From Petroclostridium sp. X23 (lineage in GTDB: Bacteria; Bacillota; Clostridia; SK-Y3), in NCBI RefSeq assembly GCF_030013905.1, contig NZ_CP124862.1, positions 4,157,051-4,221,050 on the forward strand: a DNA stretch of 64,000 nt. The letters are read 5' to 3'. The position numbers and the translations under genes are program-made. Each line of letters starts with the position of its first letter. Positions within the stretch are counted from its first letter, which is position 1. The notes under the pieces were generated by a model. It was not told the DNA's origin, made no database searches, and saw only the letters and a list, made by a program, of their open reading frames with translations. This document shows positions 61,287 to 64,000 of this stretch, in pieces.

Positions 61287-62483
61287 ATGTTAAGAATGTC
61301 TAGAATGGTAAAAATGGTGGTTGCGGTATTTCTTATTTGTACGTTTGCATTTAGTACGTTGTTGGTAAATGCGGAGGAAGACCCGATTGTATTCAAATTA
61401 GCATTTACAGATGCTCCTAAGATTCAGATTGGAGATGACCAAGTATATCATCCTTCATATGCAGCAATGCTGGCTTTCCAAAACGCTGCGCAAAAGAATT
61501 CGGCTGGGAAAATTAAGGTAGAACTTTATCCGAACGGACGGCTCGGTGATGTAAAATCCAATATTGAACAGATTCTGGCAGGTAATCTTCAGGGTGCTAC
61601 GCCGCCTGACGGAGGTCTTGCTCCATTCTATAAAAATATACAAGTATTTTCTATTCCTTATCTTTTCGACAATGCTTTGCAGGCATATGAGATTCTTGAT
61701 GGTCCGTATGGACAAAAGCTTTTTGCGGATATGGCTGAAAAAAGCGGCTTAAGAGTACTGGCTGTATATGATAATGGTGGATTTAGAAACTTTAGCAATA
61801 GCAAGAAGTCGATAAAAAGTGCTGATGACATGAACGGCCTTAAATTCAGAACGATGGACATCCCCGCTCATATGGAAATGGTTAAAGCCCTTGGCGGAGC
61901 TCCGACACCAATAGCTTGGCTCGAGTTATATGGAGCACTTCAAACAGGAGTGGTAGATGGACAGGAAAATTCCGCAATAACTGTTCTAGGTGGTTCACTG
62001 CAAGAAGTTCAAAAGTACTATACTTTGGACGGACACATATTGGGAATGGCGTTTATTGTGACAAGTGAATCTTGGTTCCAAAGCCTTGCACCGGAATTGC
62101 AAGATGCCCTGATAAAAGCAGGGAAAGAGGCATCTTTTGCAGGGAGAGGAATCGTAAGAACAAGTGAATCGCTTGCTATTGAGACATTGAAACAAAAAGG
62201 CGTAGATGTGTATGCGCCGACACCGGAAGAACTAAAAACCTTCAAAAAGGCACAAGAGCCGGTTATAAAATGGTTGAAAGAAAATATAGACCCTGTACTT
62301 GTTGATGAGCTTGTTGAAACTGTTGCAAAAGGCGGTCAAATTGCCGCTGACAATCAGGCATCCACACAGCAGAAGCAGACACAATCCTCCAATTCGATAC
62401 CTTATATCATAATAGCTGTGTTGATCGTAGCATTTATATTGTTCGCGTTTTTCAAAAGCAGAAATAAAAAAGCTGTTGCATAA
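61287..62483 (+). CDS. dctP: TRAP solute-binding protein with C-terminal membrane anchor (DctP family), system 4
   Basis: A 398-residue DctP-type protein. It has a plain signal peptide ending near VNAEED and no lipobox cysteine, unlike the other three DctP proteins here. The fold begins VFKLAFTDAPKIQ, the ligand Arg is in LKFRTMDIP and GALQTGVVDGQENSAITV follows. After residue 345 there is a Gln/Ser/Thr-rich linker and then a membrane helix SIPYIIIAVLIVAFILFAFF with a basic tail (FFKSRNKKA). It is therefore held at the membrane by its C-terminus rather than by lipid. AAGGAGGGG precedes the ATG. Confidence 0.92.
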   Translation: MLRMSRMVKMVVAVFLICTFAFSTLLVNAEEDPIVFKLAFTDAPKIQIGDDQVYHPSYAAMLAFQNAAQKNSAGKIKVELYPNGRLGDVKSNIEQILAGNLQGATPPDGGLAPFYKNIQVFSIPYLFDNALQAYEILDGPYGQKLFADMAEKSGLRVLAVYDNGGFRNFSNSKKSIKSADDMNGLKFRTMDIPAHMEMVKALGGAPTPIAWLELYGALQTGVVDGQENSAITVLGGSLQEVQKYYTLDGHILGMAFIVTSESWFQSLAPELQDALIKAGKEASFAGRGIVRTSESLAIETLKQKGVDVYAPTPEELKTFKKAQEPVIKWLKENIDPVLVDELVETVAKGGQIAADNQASTQQKQTQSSNSIPYIIIAVLIVAFILFAFFKSRNKKAVA

Positions 62484-62535
62484 ATTAAGTTTAATTTAGC
62501 ATAGTACATTGTTGTTAGAGCAATGTTTGATTGGG

Positions 62536-62576
62536 TGGGAGGTTGAATGACCAAATAGATATAACATAACCTCCCA
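62536..62576 (+). promoter_or_regulatory. Hairpin between dctP and dctQ (system 4)
   Basis: TGGGAGGTT (62536-62544) and AACCTCCCA (62568-62576) are perfect 9-base arms with a 23-base loop. Only a weak T-stretch follows. It fits the pattern seen in the other three TRAP operons. Confidence 0.62.
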
Positions 62577-62633
62577 TTTATCATATTTACTTTATAAACA
62601 CAGTATAGATTGTTTTTGGAGGGCTGATTAGGT

Positions 62634-63134
62634 ATGTCGAGTTTCATTGATATTTTTCTGGAATTTTTAGATTTTTTGGATGAGTTAGTAAAAAAGGTAT
62701 GTATTTTTATTGCAGCGATGATGACTCTCACCATCATATTGCAGGTTTCATTTAGATATATACTGAAAAATCCCCTTGTATGGACCGAAGAGCTTTCCAG
62801 ATACCTTATGATTTATATGGCATTCATAGGTGCAAGTTCTGTAATTAAAAGGTGGGAAAATATTTATGTAGACTATTTTATTAATAAACTCAAAGAGAAA
62901 TCAAGAAATACATTATTACTGTTTATAAAGTTTTGTGTTTTAGCAGTATTAATGTCTATTTTATATCTTAGTATGACAGTTTTCCCAAATGTAAGCAGAA
63001 ATCAGGTTACAGCAGCAATGGGGATCAGCATGCTGTGGCCGCAAGCCGGGATGATCATAGGATTATTCCTTATGGTACTGCAGTTAATAGGAGTCATTAT
63101 AAGAGATATCACCGGAAGGGGGAATGAACAGTGA
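62634..63134 (+). CDS. dctQ: TRAP transporter small membrane subunit (DctQ), system 4
   Basis: A 166-residue four-helix protein of the DctQ family. Seen: VCIFIAAMMTLTIILQVSFR as first helix, the family segment LVWTEELSRYLMIYMAFIG and a final helix with MLWPQAGMIIGLFLMVLQ. GGAGGGC lies 10 bases before the ATG. Its stop overlaps the dctM start (GTGA). Confidence 0.9.
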   Translation: MSSFIDIFLEFLDFLDELVKKVCIFIAAMMTLTIILQVSFRYILKNPLVWTEELSRYLMIYMAFIGASSVIKRWENIYVDYFINKLKEKSRNTLLLFIKFCVLAVLMSILYLSMTVFPNVSRNQVTAAMGISMLWPQAGMIIGLFLMVLQLIGVIIRDITGRGNEQ

Positions 63135-64000
63135 TAGAATTTACTCTAGCTACAGTTATTCTTGTTGTTACTCTGTTTTTAGGTGTTCCCATCGCCTTTG
63201 CCATAGGGATAACGACATTTATATATATTTTTACGACTAATCCACAAAATATAACCGTCATTCCTTTAAGAATGTTTGCAGGAGTTGATTCATTTATTCT
63301 GATGGCATTGCCGTTATTTGTACTTGCTGCGGAAATTATGGTGAAAGCAGGTATCTCAACAAAGCTATTCAATTTTGTCCGACTGATTCTTGGCAGATTA
63401 AGAGGTGGATTGGCATATGTAAACATCATGGCAAGTACGATTTTCGGCAGTATTTCAGGAGCGGCGCTTTCAGATATTGCAGGCCTAGGCTATGTGGAGA
63501 TCAATGCGATGAGGGACGATGGATATAAGAATGACTTTTCCTGTGCTATTACGGCTGCTTCATCCATTCAAAGTCCGTTGATTCCACCCAGCAACATTGC
63601 CGTACTATATGCAGGTATTATGGCATTATCTGTCGGTGCCATTTTTTTGGCAGGAATCATACCGGGACTTTTACTTGCAGGAGGCCAAATGCTATATACG
63701 GCTGTTATGGCTAAAAAACTGAACCTGCCTAAGCACGATAAAAAATATTCATCCCAGGAAGTATTTATGATTATAAAAGAAGGTGCAATTGCAATACTAA
63801 TGCCGGCAATTATTCTGGTAGGTATTTTAAAGGGATTTTTCACACCAACCGAAGCTGCAGGCATAGCAGTTCTTTATGCTGTGATTATTGGATTCTTATT
63901 GTTTCGTAATGTTGCAGTTAAGGATATTACGGCTGCCTTATGGACTTCTGCTCAAAATTCCGCAAGTTTATTTATTATTATATCTATTTCATCTGTTTTT
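63131..64000 (+). CDS. dctM: TRAP transporter large permease (DctM), system 4, cut by the window end
   Basis: An open frame from GTG 63131 runs 290 codons to the last base of the window. It begins VIEFTLATVILVVTLFLGVP and carries the DctM signatures ALPLFVLAAEIMVKAG, FGSISGAALSDIAGLG, ASSIQSPLIPPSNIAVLYA and GFFTPTEAAGIAVLYA. About 130 further residues should lie beyond the edge. The GTG is coupled to the dctQ stop. Family assignment is secure; the substrate depends on the membrane-anchored binding protein. Confidence 0.93.
   Translation, partial: MIEFTLATVILVVTLFLGVPIAFAIGITTFIYIFTTNPQNITVIPLRMFAGVDSFILMALPLFVLAAEIMVKAGISTKLFNFVRLILGRLRGGLAYVNIMASTIFGSISGAALSDIAGLGYVEINAMRDDGYKNDFSCAITAASSIQSPLIPPSNIAVLYAGIMALSVGAIFLAGIIPGLLLAGGQMLYTAVMAKKLNLPKHDKKYSSQEVFMIIKEGAIAILMPAIILVGILKGFFTPTEAAGIAVLYAVIIGFLLFRNVAVKDITAALWTSAQNSASLFIIISISSVF

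Noticed and set aside
1..64000. CRISPR arrays, tRNA or rRNA genes, prophage genes
   Set aside because: Looked for repeat-spacer patterns, cloverleaf-like CCA ends and phage structural genes; none was recognised.

Overview
The window looks like a low-GC, anaerobic Firmicute (clostridial type). This is inferred from AT-rich DNA, strong AGGAGG ribosome sites with TTG and GTG starts, YesM/AraC-type two-component pairs, a lysine riboswitch, OpuC-type transport and an electron-bifurcating type lactate dehydrogenase/Etf set. No rRNA, tRNA or CRISPR array was seen. The region is dominated by carboxylate and sugar import with matching catabolic genes, each block with its own regulator.

Layout. 1-3.6 kb: end of a ribose-type sugar ABC operon (ATPase cut by the window edge, permease, binding lipoprotein) plus a cyclase-family hydrolase. 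3.6-7.5 kb: a long palindromic repeat, then a sensor kinase and AraC-type response regulator. 7.6-9.0 kb: an insertion sequence. 9.1-15.2 kb: a PrpR-like regulator that has lost the sigma-54 contact loop, divergent from a TRAP operon ending in a phosphotriesterase-like hydrolase. 15.3-25.2 kb: a second TRAP operon with amidohydrolase, Fe-alcohol dehydrogenase, PdxA-family dehydrogenase, four-carbon acid-sugar kinase, 2-hydroxyacid dehydrogenase and DapA-family lyase. The two TRAP operons share a gap-free duplicated control region. 25.4-30.2 kb: a truncated regulator, a ferritin-like protein, a HAD phosphatase, a nitroreductase and a MacB-type ABC pair. 30.7-34.0 kb: an OpuC-like osmolyte ABC operon. 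34.0-37.0 kb: a lysine riboswitch in front of an FAD oxidoreductase and an ion-coupled transporter.

37.1-46.2 kb is a divergent locus. Leftward run a 46-codon internally deleted DapA remnant, a LIV-type ABC transporter and an FAH-family hydrolase. Rightward run an amidohydrolase, a GldA-like dehydrogenase and a GntR/FCD regulator. 46.4-52.7 kb: a second two-component pair and a third TRAP system. 53.0-64.0 kb: an FAD oxidoreductase, a full-length DapA-like lyase, EtfB, ferredoxin-EtfA, a LctD-like dehydrogenase, a second GldA-like enzyme and a fourth TRAP system that runs off the window.

How it fits together (inference). Sites with the core TCAGACAA lie just downstream of the -10 of four promoters, suggesting that the local GntR protein represses both the 37-46 kb and the 54-61 kb loci. 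In the latter, a TRAP-imported 2-hydroxyacid could be oxidised by LctD/EtfAB, cleaved by the DapA-type lyase to pyruvate and an aldehyde, and the aldehyde reduced by the GldA-like enzyme. Other notable items are the hairpins in all four dctP-dctQ gaps, four unrelated palindromic repeat types, the lysine riboswitch in front of an oxidoreductase, and the C-terminally anchored TRAP binding protein.
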